Assembly (NCBI RefSeq): GCF_001552735.1
Contig: NZ_BCRT01000007.1
Location: forward strand, 1-64,000
From: Sanguibacter suarezii NBRC 16159
GTDB lineage: Bacteria; Actinomycetota; Actinomycetes; Actinomycetales; Cellulomonadaceae
Reading direction: 5' to 3'
Length of the DNA stretch: 64,000 nt
A program made the translations under genes and the position numbers. Shown piece by piece: positions 24,539 through 34,197 of the stretch (the first letter of the stretch is position 1; every line of letters begins with the position of its first letter). A model generated the notes under the pieces. The model had not been told where the DNA came from, did no database searches, and saw only the letters and a list, made by a program, of their open reading frames with translations.

Positions 24539-25537
24539 TCAGCCGCCGATCGCGCTCATCGGGCGGTCCGGCTGCTGGAAACCGTCGTCGTCGATCCCGT
24601 GACCGGCCTGCTTGCCGGCGATGCAGCGGCGCATGAGGTCGGCCACGTCGGCGTCGGTGGCATCCCCGCGCAGCAGCGGGAGCAGGTCGGACTCGGTCCG
24701 GGCGAAGAGGCAGCTACGGAGCTGGCCGTCGGCGGTCAGGCGCACCCGGTCGCAGGAGCCGCAGAACGGCGCGGTGACGGAGGCGATGACCCCGACCGTC
24801 GTCGGCCCGCCGTCGACCTGCCAGAGCTCGGCGGGGGAGGCGCCGCGCTGACCGACCGGGGTGAGGGTGAAGGCCTCGCTCAGGCGGTCGAGGATCTCCT
24901 CCCCGCGGACCATCTCGACCCGGGACCAGGTGTGGCCGGCGTCGAGCGGCATCTGCTCGATGAACCGCATCTGCGCCCCGCGGTCCGCAGCGAAGCGCAC
25001 CAGGTCGACGAGCTCGTCGTCGTTGACCCCCCGCATCGCGACGGCGTTGATCTTCACCGGGTCGAGCCCGGCGGCCCGCGCGGCGTCGATCCCGGCGAGC
25101 ACGTCGTCGAGCCGGTTGCGGCGGGTGAGGGCGAGGAACCGGTCCGGTCGCAGCGTGTCCAGGCTGACGTTGGCGCGGGCCAGCCCGGCGTCGGCCAGCT
25201 GGCCGGCGAGCTCGACCAGGCGCAGCCCGTTGGTCGTGATGGACACCTCGAGCGGGCCCTGCTCGCCCTCGATCTGCGTCATCCGGCGCACCACGTCGAC
25301 CACGTCGCGGCGCAGCAACGGCTCGCCGCCGGTCAGACGCACCTCGGTGATGCCCAGCGCAGCGGCCACCCGTGCGACCCGTTCGAGCTCGTCGGTGGTG
25401 AGGATGTTGTCCTTGGACAGCCACTCCACGCCCTCGGCCGGCATGCAGTAGGTGCAGCGCAAGGAGCAGCGGTCGGTCAAGGAGATCCGCAGGTCGCGGT
25501 GCACCCGACCGAAGCGGTCGACGAGCTGCCCGGTCAT
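24539..25537 (-). CDS. moaA: GTP 3',8-cyclase MoaA
   Basis: A 332-residue radical-SAM enzyme that starts Moco synthesis by rearranging GTP. The SAM cluster motif is CSLRCTYC near residue 24; VRLTGGEPLLR follows. The second, C-terminal cluster has CGSCDRVRLTADGQLRSC plus an upstream cysteine, and the chain ends in Gly-Gly, both required in MoaA. The ATG overlaps the moaE stop by 4 bases. Confidence 0.96.
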   Translation of the reverse strand: MTGQLVDRFGRVHRDLRISLTDRCSLRCTYCMPAEGVEWLSKDNILTTDELERVARVAAALGITEVRLTGGEPLLRRDVVDVVRRMTQIEGEQGPLEVSITTNGLRLVELAGQLADAGLARANVSLDTLRPDRFLALTRRNRLDDVLAGIDAARAAGLDPVKINAVAMRGVNDDELVDLVRFAADRGAQMRFIEQMPLDAGHTWSRVEMVRGEEILDRLSEAFTLTPVGQRGASPAELWQVDGGPTTVGVIASVTAPFCGSCDRVRLTADGQLRSCLFARTESDLLPLLRGDATDADVADLMRRCIAGKQAGHGIDDDGFQQPDRPMSAIGG

Positions 25538-25962
25538 GTCAGGCCCACCCAGGAGTGCGTCCCGTCCTCGGTGCTCTGCCGTTTCCAGACGGGCAGCTCG
25601 ACCTTGACGGCCTCGACGAGGTCGCGGCAGGCCTCGAAGGCAGCGGCGCGGTGCGCGCTGGACACGCAGGCCACGAGGGCGAGGTCACCCACCGCGAGCA
25701 GGCCGACCCGGTGGCTCACGGAGATCCGCACCCCGGCGTCGGCGAACTTCTCGACGAAGCGGGTGGCGATGTCGGTGAGGATGCGCCCGGCGTCAGGATG
25801 GGCGCTGTACTCGAGGGTGATCACCTCACCGTTGGCCTCCGGGTCGTGGTCGCGGACCTGACCGATGAACGAGGCGACCGCCCCGGCGTCGGGGCTCGCG
25901 ACCGCCTGCAGGTGCGCGTCCAGGGACAGGGGTTCTGCGCTGACCTGCGCCAGGAGGGCCAT
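25534..25962 (-). CDS. moaE: Molybdopterin synthase catalytic subunit MoaE
   Basis: A 142-residue enzyme that, with MoaD thiocarboxylate, adds the dithiolene sulfurs to cPMP. Hallmarks are ASFIGQVRDHDPEANG near residue 32, ISVSHRVGLLAVGDLALV and AHRAAAFEACRDLVEAVKVE, then PVWKRQ with the catalytic lysine. The start shares one base with the mog stop, giving coupled translation. Confidence 0.95.
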   Translation of the reverse strand: MALLAQVSAEPLSLDAHLQAVASPDAGAVASFIGQVRDHDPEANGEVITLEYSAHPDAGRILTDIATRFVEKFADAGVRISVSHRVGLLAVGDLALVACVSSAHRAAAFEACRDLVEAVKVELPVWKRQSTEDGTHSWVGLT

Positions 25963-26468
25963 CAGTGGTCGCTCCCGTCGAGCTGGGCGAGCACATGCTC
26001 CACGAGCGGCAGCAGCACGTCGAGGCCTTGGTCGACCGCGGCCGGCGACCCGGGCAGGTTCACCACGAAGGCGCGGCCGTGGGGCCCGTCGGCGATCCCG
26101 GCCAGCCCGCGGGAGAGCACCGCGGCGGCGGTGTGCTCCGCGCCGGAGCGGCGCAGCGCCTCGGCCACGCCGGGCAGTTGCTGGGTCAGCAGGCCCGCGG
26201 TGCCCTCAGGCGTCGCATCCCGCGGCCCGACGCCGGTCCCGCCCGTGGTGAGCACCAGGCGCGCGTTGGACTCGAGCGCGGCGACCAGCGCCGCGCGGAC
26301 CGGTCCCACGCCGTCGGGCACGACCGCGGTGGTCACGACGAAGCCCGCGTCAGCCAGGCGCTGGGCCGCGAGCGGCCCGGCGGTATCAGCCCGGGTGCCC
26401 GCAGCGCTGCGGTCGGAGACCGTGATCACGGAGGCCAGGGGGAGGGTGGAACGAGTAGCAGGCTGCAC
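25962..26468 (-). CDS. mog: Molybdopterin adenylyltransferase (MogA/MoaB family)
   Basis: A 168-residue MoaB/Mog-family protein that adenylylates molybdopterin before MoeA acts. The conserved VITVSDRSAAG near residue 14, VLTTGGTGVGPRD near 73, PEGTAGLL and VNLPGSP near 140 are all present. It is first in the leftward mog-moaE-moaA-chaperone operon, divergent from narK across 110 bases. Confidence 0.92.
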   Translation of the reverse strand: MQPATRSTLPLASVITVSDRSAAGTRADTAGPLAAQRLADAGFVVTTAVVPDGVGPVRAALVAALESNARLVLTTGGTGVGPRDATPEGTAGLLTQQLPGVAEALRRSGAEHTAAAVLSRGLAGIADGPHGRAFVVNLPGSPAAVDQGLDVLLPLVEHVLAQLDGSDH

Positions 26469-26578
26469 CTCATCAGCGTAGTCCAGCCTTCCTCAGCAGG
26501 CCCGGGACCCCTGGCCTGGTGGGTGGGGCTGCGGGTGTGCGTCCCGTTGCGAGGCCACCGCGGCGGGAGCAGACTCGA

Positions 26579-27937
26579 ATGAGCGCGGCGCTTGCCTCAG
26601 CGTCTGCGCCTGACGCGGAGGACGCCTCGATGCCGACTGCGAAGAGCCTCGCCCCTGACCTGTCCAACTGGAACCCAGAGAACGAGGAGACGTGGGACTC
26701 CCGGCTGGCCTGGCGCACCCTGTGGATCACCACGTACTCGATGCTCCTGGGCTTCGCGACGTGGTACCTGGTCTCGGCGATCGCCCCGGAGCTCAACTCC
26801 ATCGGCTACAACCTGTCCACCGGTCAGCTGTACTGGCTGGTGGCCATCCCCGGCCTGGCAGCAGGCATCTTCCGGCTGATCTTCATGTTCTTGCCGCCCA
26901 TCCTCGGCACCCGCAACCTCGTGGCGCTGAGCTCGGCCTTGCTGCTGCTGCCCATGCTCGGCTGGACCATCGTGGTCCGCGACACCTCCACGCCCTACTG
27001 GGTGCTGCTCGCCCTGGCTTTCGCCGCCGGGATCGGTGGTGGCACCTTCTCCGGCTTCATGCCTTCGACGAGCTATTTCTTCCCTCGCCGCCTGTCCGGG
27101 ACCGCGCTGGGCCTGCAGGCTGGGCTGGGTAACTTCGGCATCTCCCTCGTCCAGGTGCTCACGCCCTGGGTGGTGGGCTTCGGCCTCCTGGGCACGGCGA
27201 ACCTCACCCCGCAGACCACCACCGACGGCGACCTCGTCTGGCTGCACAACGGCGGGCTGGTGCTCGTCCCGTGGGTGATCCTGGCGACCATCCTGGCCCT
27301 GGTGTTCTTGCGGCGGGTGCCCATCACCGCGAACTTCCGCCAGCAGATGGACATCTTCCGGCTCAAGCACACCTGGATCATGACGGCGATCTACCTCATG
27401 TCCTTCGGGATCTTCAGCGGCCTGGCCGCGCAGATGGGGCTGCTCATCAAGAACGTCTACGGAGGCTTCGAGGGCGCACCCAACCCCTTGGCCTTCGCCT
27501 TCATCGGACCGGCGCTCGGCGCCCTGGTCCGCGCGGGGTCCGGGCCGCTCTGCGACCGCTTCGGCGGGGCGATCTTCACGTTCATCGGCGGGGTGGGCAT
27601 GGTCGCCGGGACGATCGTGACGCTGTTCTTCCTCACGCCGTCGAGCGTGGGGGAGTTCTGGGGCTTCCTCACCGGGATGCTCATCATCTTCTTCTTCTCC
27701 GGCTTCGCCAACGCCGGCACCTTCAAGCAGATGCCGATGATCTTCCCCGCCCGCCAAGCCGGTGGTGCCATCGGCTGGACCGCCGCCATCGCGGCCTTCG
27801 GCCCGTTCATCGTGGGCGTCACGCTGTCGATCATCGCCCCGACGTCCTTCTTCATCATCTGCCTGGTGTGGTGCCTCTTCTGCACCTGGCTGGCCTGGTA
27901 CTACTACGCCCGCCCGGGCGCGGAGGCGCCCAGCTGA
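26579..27937 (+). CDS. narK: Nitrate/nitrite transporter NarK
   Basis: A 452-residue major-facilitator protein of the nitrate/nitrite porter (NNP) family with about 12 membrane segments. Readable family traits are FATWYLVSAIAPEL in segment 1, IGGGTFSGFMPSTSYFFP in segment 5 and FSGFANAGTFKQMPMIFP in segment 11, the two glycine-rich nitrate signatures. The ATG with GGAG 9 bases upstream is preferred; a second ATG 51 bases on is possible. It directly precedes narG and supplies nitrate to the cytoplasmic active site. Confidence 0.94.
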   Translation: MSAALASASAPDAEDASMPTAKSLAPDLSNWNPENEETWDSRLAWRTLWITTYSMLLGFATWYLVSAIAPELNSIGYNLSTGQLYWLVAIPGLAAGIFRLIFMFLPPILGTRNLVALSSALLLLPMLGWTIVVRDTSTPYWVLLALAFAAGIGGGTFSGFMPSTSYFFPRRLSGTALGLQAGLGNFGISLVQVLTPWVVGFGLLGTANLTPQTTTDGDLVWLHNGGLVLVPWVILATILALVFLRRVPITANFRQQMDIFRLKHTWIMTAIYLMSFGIFSGLAAQMGLLIKNVYGGFEGAPNPLAFAFIGPALGALVRAGSGPLCDRFGGAIFTFIGGVGMVAGTIVTLFFLTPSSVGEFWGFLTGMLIIFFFSGFANAGTFKQMPMIFPARQAGGAIGWTAAIAAFGPFIVGVTLSIIAPTSFFIICLVWCLFCTWLAWYYYARPGAEAPS

Positions 27938-28019
27938 CAGATCCACGACGGTCGTCGACCGTCCCCTGAACCCCGTGACCCGACGTCGCGGCGCTCCCCA
28001 CGATCGCCCAAGGAGTTCG

Positions 28020-31000
28020 ATGTCCACCCAGACCCAGCACGAGAACGACGCTGCGACCGACGGTCCCGTCGCCGACTCGCTCCTGAAGCTCGGACGGTTC
28101 TTGCGCCGTGGAGAGGTCTCCCAGGACCTGCGGTCGCTGTACCTGGAGGGCGGCAGGACCGGTGACTCCTTCTACCGTGACCGCTGGTCCCACGACAAGG
28201 TGGTGCGCTCCACCCACGGGGTCAACTGCACCGGGTCCTGCTCATGGAAGGTGTACGTCAAGGACGGCATCATCACATGGGAGACCCAGCAGACCGACTA
28301 CCCGAGCGTGGGCCCGGACTCCCCGGAGTACGAGCCGCGCGGGTGCCCGCGCGGGGCAGCCTTCAGCTGGTACACCTACTCACCCACCCGGGTGCGCTAC
28401 CCCTATGTCCGCGGCACCCTGCTCACCTCCTACCGGGAGGCGAAGGCGCGTCTGGGTGACCCCGTGCTCGCCTGGGCGGAGGTGACCGGCAACCCGGAGA
28501 CCGCTCGCTCCTACAAGAAGTCCCGCGGCAAGGGCGGTCTGGTCCGGGCCACCTGGGAGGAGGCGGCGGAGATCGTCGCCGCGGCGCACGTGCACACGAT
28601 CAAGACCTACGGTCCGGACAGGATCGCCGGCTTCTCCCCGATCCCGGCCATGTCGATGGTCTCCCACGGCGCCGGTGCCCGGTTCATCAACATGCTCGGC
28701 GGCACCATGCTGTCCTTCTACGACTGGTACGCCGACCTCCCGGTGGCCAGCCCGCAGGTGTTCGGCGACCAGACCGACGTCCCCGAGTCCGCGGACTGGT
28801 GGAACTCCTCCTACCTCATGATGTGGGGCTCCAACGTCCCGGTCACCCGCACCCCCGACGCCCACTTCATGACCGAGGCCCGCTACCGCGGTCAGAAGGT
28901 CATCACTGTCTCGCCGGACTATGCCGACAACACGAAGTTCGCCGACGAGTGGCTCGCCGCCCACCCCGGGACCGACGGCGCGCTGGCCATGGCCATGGGC
29001 CACGTCATCCTCAAGGAGTTCTACGTCGACCGGCGCACACCGCGCTTCGAGAGCTACCTGAAGTCCTACGCCGACGCCCCCTTCCTCATCAGCCTCGACC
29101 AGCGCGGGGACGCCTGGGTGCCCGGCAAGTTCCTCACCGCAGCCGACCTCACCGCGGACGAGCTCGCCGCGACCGGCCCCGCCGGAGGCGACTCCGCCGA
29201 GGCCAACCCCGCCTTCAAGACCGTCCTGCTCGACCAGAGCGGCCACCCCCGGGTACCCAACGGTTCCCTGGGACACCGGTTCGGCCCCGCCGACGAGGGC
29301 CGGTGGAACCTCGACCTCGGTGACATCGACCCGGTCCTGTCCATCAGCGACGGCCCCACCTGGGACGGGGCGACCGCACAGGTCGACCTGCCCCGCTTCG
29401 ACGTGACTCCCGGCGCGGGCGCGGAGCAGACCGGTGGCACCGGCGTCGTGCACCGGGGGGTGCCGGTGGCCCGCGTGGCGGGCCGGCTGGTGACCACCGT
29501 CTTCGACCTGCTGCTCGCTCAGTACGGGGTGGGCCGCCCCGGCCTGCCCGGGCAGTGGGCCACCGGCTACGACGACGCCACCTCCCCGGGCACCCCCGCC
29601 TGGCAGGAGGAGATCACCTCCGTCCCGGCGGCCAAGGCCGAGCGGATCGGGCGGGAGTTCGCCGAGAACGCCGAGCAGTCCGGCGGACGCTCGATGATCC
29701 TCATGGGCGCGGGCACCAACCACTGGTTCCACTCCGACACCATCTACCGCACCTTCCTCGCCCTCACCACGATGACCGGCTGCCAGGGCGTCAACGGTGG
29801 TGGCTGGGCGCACTACGTCGGTCAGGAGAAGGTCCGCCCGGTCACCGGGTACAACCAGTACGCCGGCGGCGCCGACTGGGTCCGCCCCAACCGCGCCATG
29901 ATCGGCACGGCCTTCTGGTACCTGGCCACCGACCAGTGGCGCTACGACGGTCTGCCCGCCGACCAGCTCGCCTCCCCGCTCGCCCGGGGGATGTTCGCCG
30001 GGCGCACCACCGCCGACTGCCTCGTGGAGTCGGCCAAGCGCGGCTGGATGCCCAGCTACCCGACCTTCGACCGCAGCTCCCTCGACCTCGTCGACGACGC
30101 GGTCGCGGCCGGGGTGGACCCGGCCCAGTACGTCGTGGACTCCCTCCAGGACGGGTCGTTGCGGTACGCCTGCGAGGACCCCGACGCACCCCAGAACTTC
30201 CCCCGGGTGCTCAACGTGTGGCGGGCCAACATCCTGGGCTCCTCCGGCAAGGGCAACGAGTACTTCCTCAAGCACCTGCTGGGCACCGACTCCGCGGTGC
30301 GTGCCCCGCAGGCCGAGGGCGACCGCCGCCCGCGGACCATGACGTGGCGCGAGGACGCCCCCGAGGGCAAGCTCGACCTCCTGGTGACCACCGACTTCCG
30401 GATGACGAGCACCACGCTCTTCTCCGACGTCGTCCTCCCGGCCGCCACCTGGTACGAGAAGTACGACCTCTCCTCCACGGACATGCACCCCTTCATCCAC
30501 TCCTTCAACCCGGCGATCAAGCCGCCGTGGCAGACCAAGACGGACTTCGACGTCTTCCACGTCATCGCCGGGAAGGTCTCGGAGATGGCCGTGGAGCACC
30601 TGGGCGTGCGCAAGGACCTCATCGCCGCACCGCTCATGCACGACACCCCCGACGCGATGGCCACCCCGCACGGCACCGTCACCGACCTCCCGCTGGTCCC
30701 GGGGGTGACGATGCCCAAGCTCATCGTCGTCGAGCGCGACTACCCGGCGCTCGCGGCCCGGATGGCGGCCCTGGGGCCGCTGACCGCCAAGCTCGGCATG
30801 GCCACCAAGGGCGTCGCCTTCGACCCGACGCCGGAGGTCGCCCTGCTCGCCCAGGTCAACGGGACCGTCGCGACCGGCCCGACGGCGGGGCTACCGCGCC
30901 TGGACACCGACATCAGGGCCTGCGAGATGATCCTGGCGCTGTCCGGCACCACCAACGGGAGGCTGTCCGTCCAGGGGTTCCGCGGGCTGGAGAAGCGGAC

Positions 31001-31796
31001 CGGCCAGGAGATCGCGAGCCTGGCCACCGACCACGAAGGTGTCCGGCTCACCTTCCCGGACGTCCAGTCCCGACCGATGTCTGTCATCACCTCCCCGGAG
31101 TGGTCCGGCTCCGAGCACGGCGGCCGGCGCTACACGGCCTTCACCATCAACGTCGAGCACCTCAAGCCCTGGCACACCCTCACCGGCCGGATGCACTTCT
31201 TCCTCGATCACGACTGGATGAGCGAGCTCGGGGAGAACATGCCGATCTACCGGCCGCCCCTGGACCTGCACCGGCTCTTCGGCGACTCCGTGGTCGGGTC
31301 CATGCAGGCCACCGGCGCTCGAGGGTCGGACGGGTACGCGGAGGTCGCGGTCCGCTACCTCACCCCGCACTCCAAGTGGTCCATCCACTCCGAGTACCAG
31401 GACAACCTGTTCATGCTCTCGCTGTCACGGGGCGGCCCCACCATCTGGCTGAGCCCGCAGGACGCCGACAAGGTGGGCGTGCGGGACAACGAGTGGATCG
31501 AGTCCTACAACCGCAACGGCGTCGTGGTGGCCCGAGCGATCGTCTCGCACCGCATGCCGGAGGGGACGGTGTACATGTACCACGCCAAGGACCGGGTGGT
31601 CGATGTCCCTCGCACCGAGACGTCTGGGCTGCGAGGAGGGATCCACAACTCCCTCACCCGCGTGCTGCTCAAGCCCAGCCACCTCATCGGCGGCTACGCC
31701 CAGCTGGCATTTGCTTTCAACTACCTCGGACCGACCGGGAACCAACGAGACGAAGTCACCGTGATCCGGCGCCGCAGCCAGGAGGTCGAATACTGA
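28020..31796 (+). CDS. narG: Respiratory nitrate reductase alpha subunit NarG
   Basis: A 1258-residue bis-MGD enzyme that reduces nitrate to nitrite on the cytoplasmic side of the membrane. FS0 ligands are His66, Cys70, Cys74 and Cys109 (HGVNCTGSCSW, RGCPRG). WYADLPVASP carries the aspartate molybdenum ligand. HLKPWHTLTGRMHFFLDHDW and GGYAQLAFAFNYLGPTGNQR are typical of the C-terminal half. AAGGAG lies 4 bases before the ATG. There is no Tat signal, as usual for NarG. Its stop overlaps the narH start by one base. Confidence 0.97.
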   Translation: MSTQTQHENDAATDGPVADSLLKLGRFLRRGEVSQDLRSLYLEGGRTGDSFYRDRWSHDKVVRSTHGVNCTGSCSWKVYVKDGIITWETQQTDYPSVGPDSPEYEPRGCPRGAAFSWYTYSPTRVRYPYVRGTLLTSYREAKARLGDPVLAWAEVTGNPETARSYKKSRGKGGLVRATWEEAAEIVAAAHVHTIKTYGPDRIAGFSPIPAMSMVSHGAGARFINMLGGTMLSFYDWYADLPVASPQVFGDQTDVPESADWWNSSYLMMWGSNVPVTRTPDAHFMTEARYRGQKVITVSPDYADNTKFADEWLAAHPGTDGALAMAMGHVILKEFYVDRRTPRFESYLKSYADAPFLISLDQRGDAWVPGKFLTAADLTADELAATGPAGGDSAEANPAFKTVLLDQSGHPRVPNGSLGHRFGPADEGRWNLDLGDIDPVLSISDGPTWDGATAQVDLPRFDVTPGAGAEQTGGTGVVHRGVPVARVAGRLVTTVFDLLLAQYGVGRPGLPGQWATGYDDATSPGTPAWQEEITSVPAAKAERIGREFAENAEQSGGRSMILMGAGTNHWFHSDTIYRTFLALTTMTGCQGVNGGGWAHYVGQEKVRPVTGYNQYAGGADWVRPNRAMIGTAFWYLATDQWRYDGLPADQLASPLARGMFAGRTTADCLVESAKRGWMPSYPTFDRSSLDLVDDAVAAGVDPAQYVVDSLQDGSLRYACEDPDAPQNFPRVLNVWRANILGSSGKGNEYFLKHLLGTDSAVRAPQAEGDRRPRTMTWREDAPEGKLDLLVTTDFRMTSTTLFSDVVLPAATWYEKYDLSSTDMHPFIHSFNPAIKPPWQTKTDFDVFHVIAGKVSEMAVEHLGVRKDLIAAPLMHDTPDAMATPHGTVTDLPLVPGVTMPKLIVVERDYPALAARMAALGPLTAKLGMATKGVAFDPTPEVALLAQVNGTVATGPTAGLPRLDTDIRACEMILALSGTTNGRLSVQGFRGLEKRTGQEIASLATDHEGVRLTFPDVQSRPMSVITSPEWSGSEHGGRRYTAFTINVEHLKPWHTLTGRMHFFLDHDWMSELGENMPIYRPPLDLHRLFGDSVVGSMQATGARGSDGYAEVAVRYLTPHSKWSIHSEYQDNLFMLSLSRGGPTIWLSPQDADKVGVRDNEWIESYNRNGVVVARAIVSHRMPEGTVYMYHAKDRVVDVPRTETSGLRGGIHNSLTRVLLKPSHLIGGYAQLAFAFNYLGPTGNQRDEVTVIRRRSQEVEY

Positions 31797-33484
31797 TGAA
31801 GGTCATGGCGCAGATGTCGATGATCATGAATCTCGACAAGTGCATCGGGTGCCACACCTGCTCGGTCACGTGCAAGCAGGCGTGGACCAACCGCAGCGGC
31901 GTGGAGTACGTGTGGTTCAACAACGTGGAGACCCGCCCCGGTGTGGGCTACCCCCGCGGCTACGAGGACCAGGACAAGTGGGGCGGGGGGTGGGTGCGCA
32001 ACAAGCGCGGCCGGCTCAAGCTGCGCAGCGGTGGTCGCTTCGCCAAGCTTGCGACCATCTTCTCCAACCCCAAGCTGCCTGAGATCCACGACTACTACGA
32101 GCCGTGGACCTACGACTACGACATGCTGCTCAACGCCCCAGCCGGGGAGCACACCCCGGTCGCGCGGCCCAAGAGCCTGCTGACCGGCAACGACATGAAG
32201 ATCGGGTGGTCGGCCAACTGGGACGACAACCTGGGCGGGTCCACGGAGACCATCCAGGAGGACCCGGTCCTGCAGCATATGAGCGAGCACGTGGCCATGG
32301 AGTTCGAGAAGACCTTCATGTTCTACCTGCCGCGCATCTGCGAGCACTGTCTCAACCCCTCCTGCGTGGCCTCCTGCCCGTCGGGGGCGATGTACAAGCG
32401 GGTCGAGGACGGCATCGTCCTCGTGGACCAGGACGCCTGCCGGGGCTGGCGGATGTGCGTCTCGGGGTGCCCCTACAAGAAGGTCTACTTCAACCACAAG
32501 ACCGGCAAGGCCGAGAAGTGCACCATGTGCTACCCGCGACTGGAGGTCGGCCTGCCGACCGTCTGCTCGGAGACCTGCGTGGGTCGCCTGCGGTACCTCG
32601 GGCTCGTGCTCTACGACGCCGACCAGGTCGCCGAGGCGGCGACGGTCGAGGACGAGACGGCGCTGCTGGAGTCCCAGCGGCAGGTCTTCCTCGACCCGCA
32701 CGACCCGGCCGTTGTCGCAGCCGCCCGGTCCGAGGGCATCCCTGACGACTGGATCGACGCCGCGCAGCGCAGCCCGATCTGGCGGCTCATCCAGGACTAC
32801 CGGGTGGCGCTGCCGCTCCACCCGGAGTACCGCACCATGCCGATGGTCTGGTACATCCCGCCGCTGTCGCCGGTGGTCGACGTCGTGGCCAACTCCGGTA
32901 ACGACGGCGAGGACGCACAGACCCTCTTCGCGGCGATCGAGAAGCTGCGCATCCCCATCGAGTACCTCGCCGGGCTGTTCACCGCCGGTGACGTGGCCCC
33001 AGTCGACGCCGTGCTGCGGCGGCTGGCGGCGATGCGCTCCTACATGCGAGGCATCAACCTCAACGGCGATGCGGGCCGGGACGAGTCCATCGCGACGGCG
33101 GTCGGCATGACCGGCGCCGAGGTGGAGGAGATGTACCGGCTGCTGGCGATCGCCAAGTATGAGGACCGCTACGTCATCCCGTCGGCCCACGCCGAGCAGG
33201 CGGCCGAGCTGGAAGAGCTCGCCTGCTCCCTCGACTACGAGGACGGTCCGGGCATGGGTGGGGCGGGCCCCTTCGGGTCCTCGAGCGGTCCTTCGGTCCC
33301 CGTCGCCGTGGAGAACTTCCACGTGCTCGCCGACCGCCAGACCGCGGACCGGCCCTCCACCCCCGGACGGGTCAACCTGCTCAACTGGGACGGCAAGGGC
33401 AACGCGAGCGGGCTGTTCCCGCCCGCACCCACCGAGAAGTCCGACCCCGAGCGGGACGCCTCGTCCCCGGGCGGGGGGCAGTGA
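31796..33484 (+). CDS. narH: Respiratory nitrate reductase beta subunit NarH
   Basis: A 562-residue electron-transfer subunit. Four cysteine motifs are present: CIGCHTCSVTCKQAW near residue 16, CEHCLNPSCVASCPSG near 182, CRGWRMCVSGCPYKK near 214 (the tryptophan variant that gives one [3Fe-4S] cluster) and CTMCYPRLEVGLPTVCSETC near 241. It passes electrons from NarI haem to NarG. The C-terminal 50 residues form an unconserved Pro/Ser-rich tail. Confidence 0.97.
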   Translation: MKVMAQMSMIMNLDKCIGCHTCSVTCKQAWTNRSGVEYVWFNNVETRPGVGYPRGYEDQDKWGGGWVRNKRGRLKLRSGGRFAKLATIFSNPKLPEIHDYYEPWTYDYDMLLNAPAGEHTPVARPKSLLTGNDMKIGWSANWDDNLGGSTETIQEDPVLQHMSEHVAMEFEKTFMFYLPRICEHCLNPSCVASCPSGAMYKRVEDGIVLVDQDACRGWRMCVSGCPYKKVYFNHKTGKAEKCTMCYPRLEVGLPTVCSETCVGRLRYLGLVLYDADQVAEAATVEDETALLESQRQVFLDPHDPAVVAAARSEGIPDDWIDAAQRSPIWRLIQDYRVALPLHPEYRTMPMVWYIPPLSPVVDVVANSGNDGEDAQTLFAAIEKLRIPIEYLAGLFTAGDVAPVDAVLRRLAAMRSYMRGINLNGDAGRDESIATAVGMTGAEVEEMYRLLAIAKYEDRYVIPSAHAEQAAELEELACSLDYEDGPGMGGAGPFGSSSGPSVPVAVENFHVLADRQTADRPSTPGRVNLLNWDGKGNASGLFPPAPTEKSDPERDASSPGGGQ

Positions 33485-34197
33485 TGGCCAGGCGCCCGCC
33501 TCCGCACATCGCGGTCAGCTCGATGCCTGCCCCGGTCAGGCCCGTCGCCATGACCGAGGACCAGCGGGCGCTGACCCACATGGCCACCTCGCTCCTGCTC
33601 GACTACCCCGACACGGGTTTCCACGCCCGCGCCGGACAGGTCGCCGCCGTCCTGCCCTCCTTGCCCGGCCCCGTCCGCACGGCGCTGGAGACCTTCCTCG
33701 CCACCGTGGCGGGGCTGGACGCGCAAGACTTCGAGAAGTCTTACGTGGGCACCTTCGACCTCAAGCGCAAGTGCTGCATGTACCTCAGCTACTACGCCAC
33801 GGGTGACACCCGCCGGCGCGGTCAGGCGCTGGTGTCCTTCAAGGAGGCCTACCGGGCGGCCGGCTGGGAGTTCGACGCCGACGAGCTGCCGGACTACCTG
33901 CCAGCGGTGCTGGAGTTCTCCGCAGTGAGCGACTCCCCGGTCGCCGGGCAGCTGCTCGCCTCGCACCGCGAGGGCATCGAGGTGCTGCGCGCCGCCCTGC
34001 TCGCCATGTCGAGCCCGTACGCCGGTGTCATCGAGGTGGTCTGCATGTCCTTGCCGCCCATCACCGACGCCACCCGGGACCGCTACCTCGCCCTGGTCAA
34101 CGACGGGCCGCCGACCGAGACGGTCGGGCTGACCTTCCTCGGCGAGCTCCAACCCTTCGCCTCCGGCGGAGCCGCAGCGCAGGAGGCGCGACGATGA
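33484..34197 (+). CDS. narJ: Nitrate reductase assembly chaperone NarJ
   Basis: A 237-residue helical chaperone needed for cofactor insertion into NarG and membrane attachment of NarGH. The NarJ signature KRKCCMYLSYYATGDTRRRG stands near residue 97. The ATG overlaps the narH stop; an in-frame GTG one codon earlier and internal ATGs at 33523 and 33550 are alternatives, the first 20 residues being unconserved-looking. The stop overlaps narI. Confidence 0.94.
   Translation: MARRPPPHIAVSSMPAPVRPVAMTEDQRALTHMATSLLLDYPDTGFHARAGQVAAVLPSLPGPVRTALETFLATVAGLDAQDFEKSYVGTFDLKRKCCMYLSYYATGDTRRRGQALVSFKEAYRAAGWEFDADELPDYLPAVLEFSAVSDSPVAGQLLASHREGIEVLRAALLAMSSPYAGVIEVVCMSLPPITDATRDRYLALVNDGPPTETVGLTFLGELQPFASGGAAAQEARR

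Noticed and set aside
29555-31795. Long upstream extension of narH in its frame through narG
   Set aside because: The frame is merely open through narG. The start at 31796 gives the normal NarH N-terminus with its first cysteine cluster.
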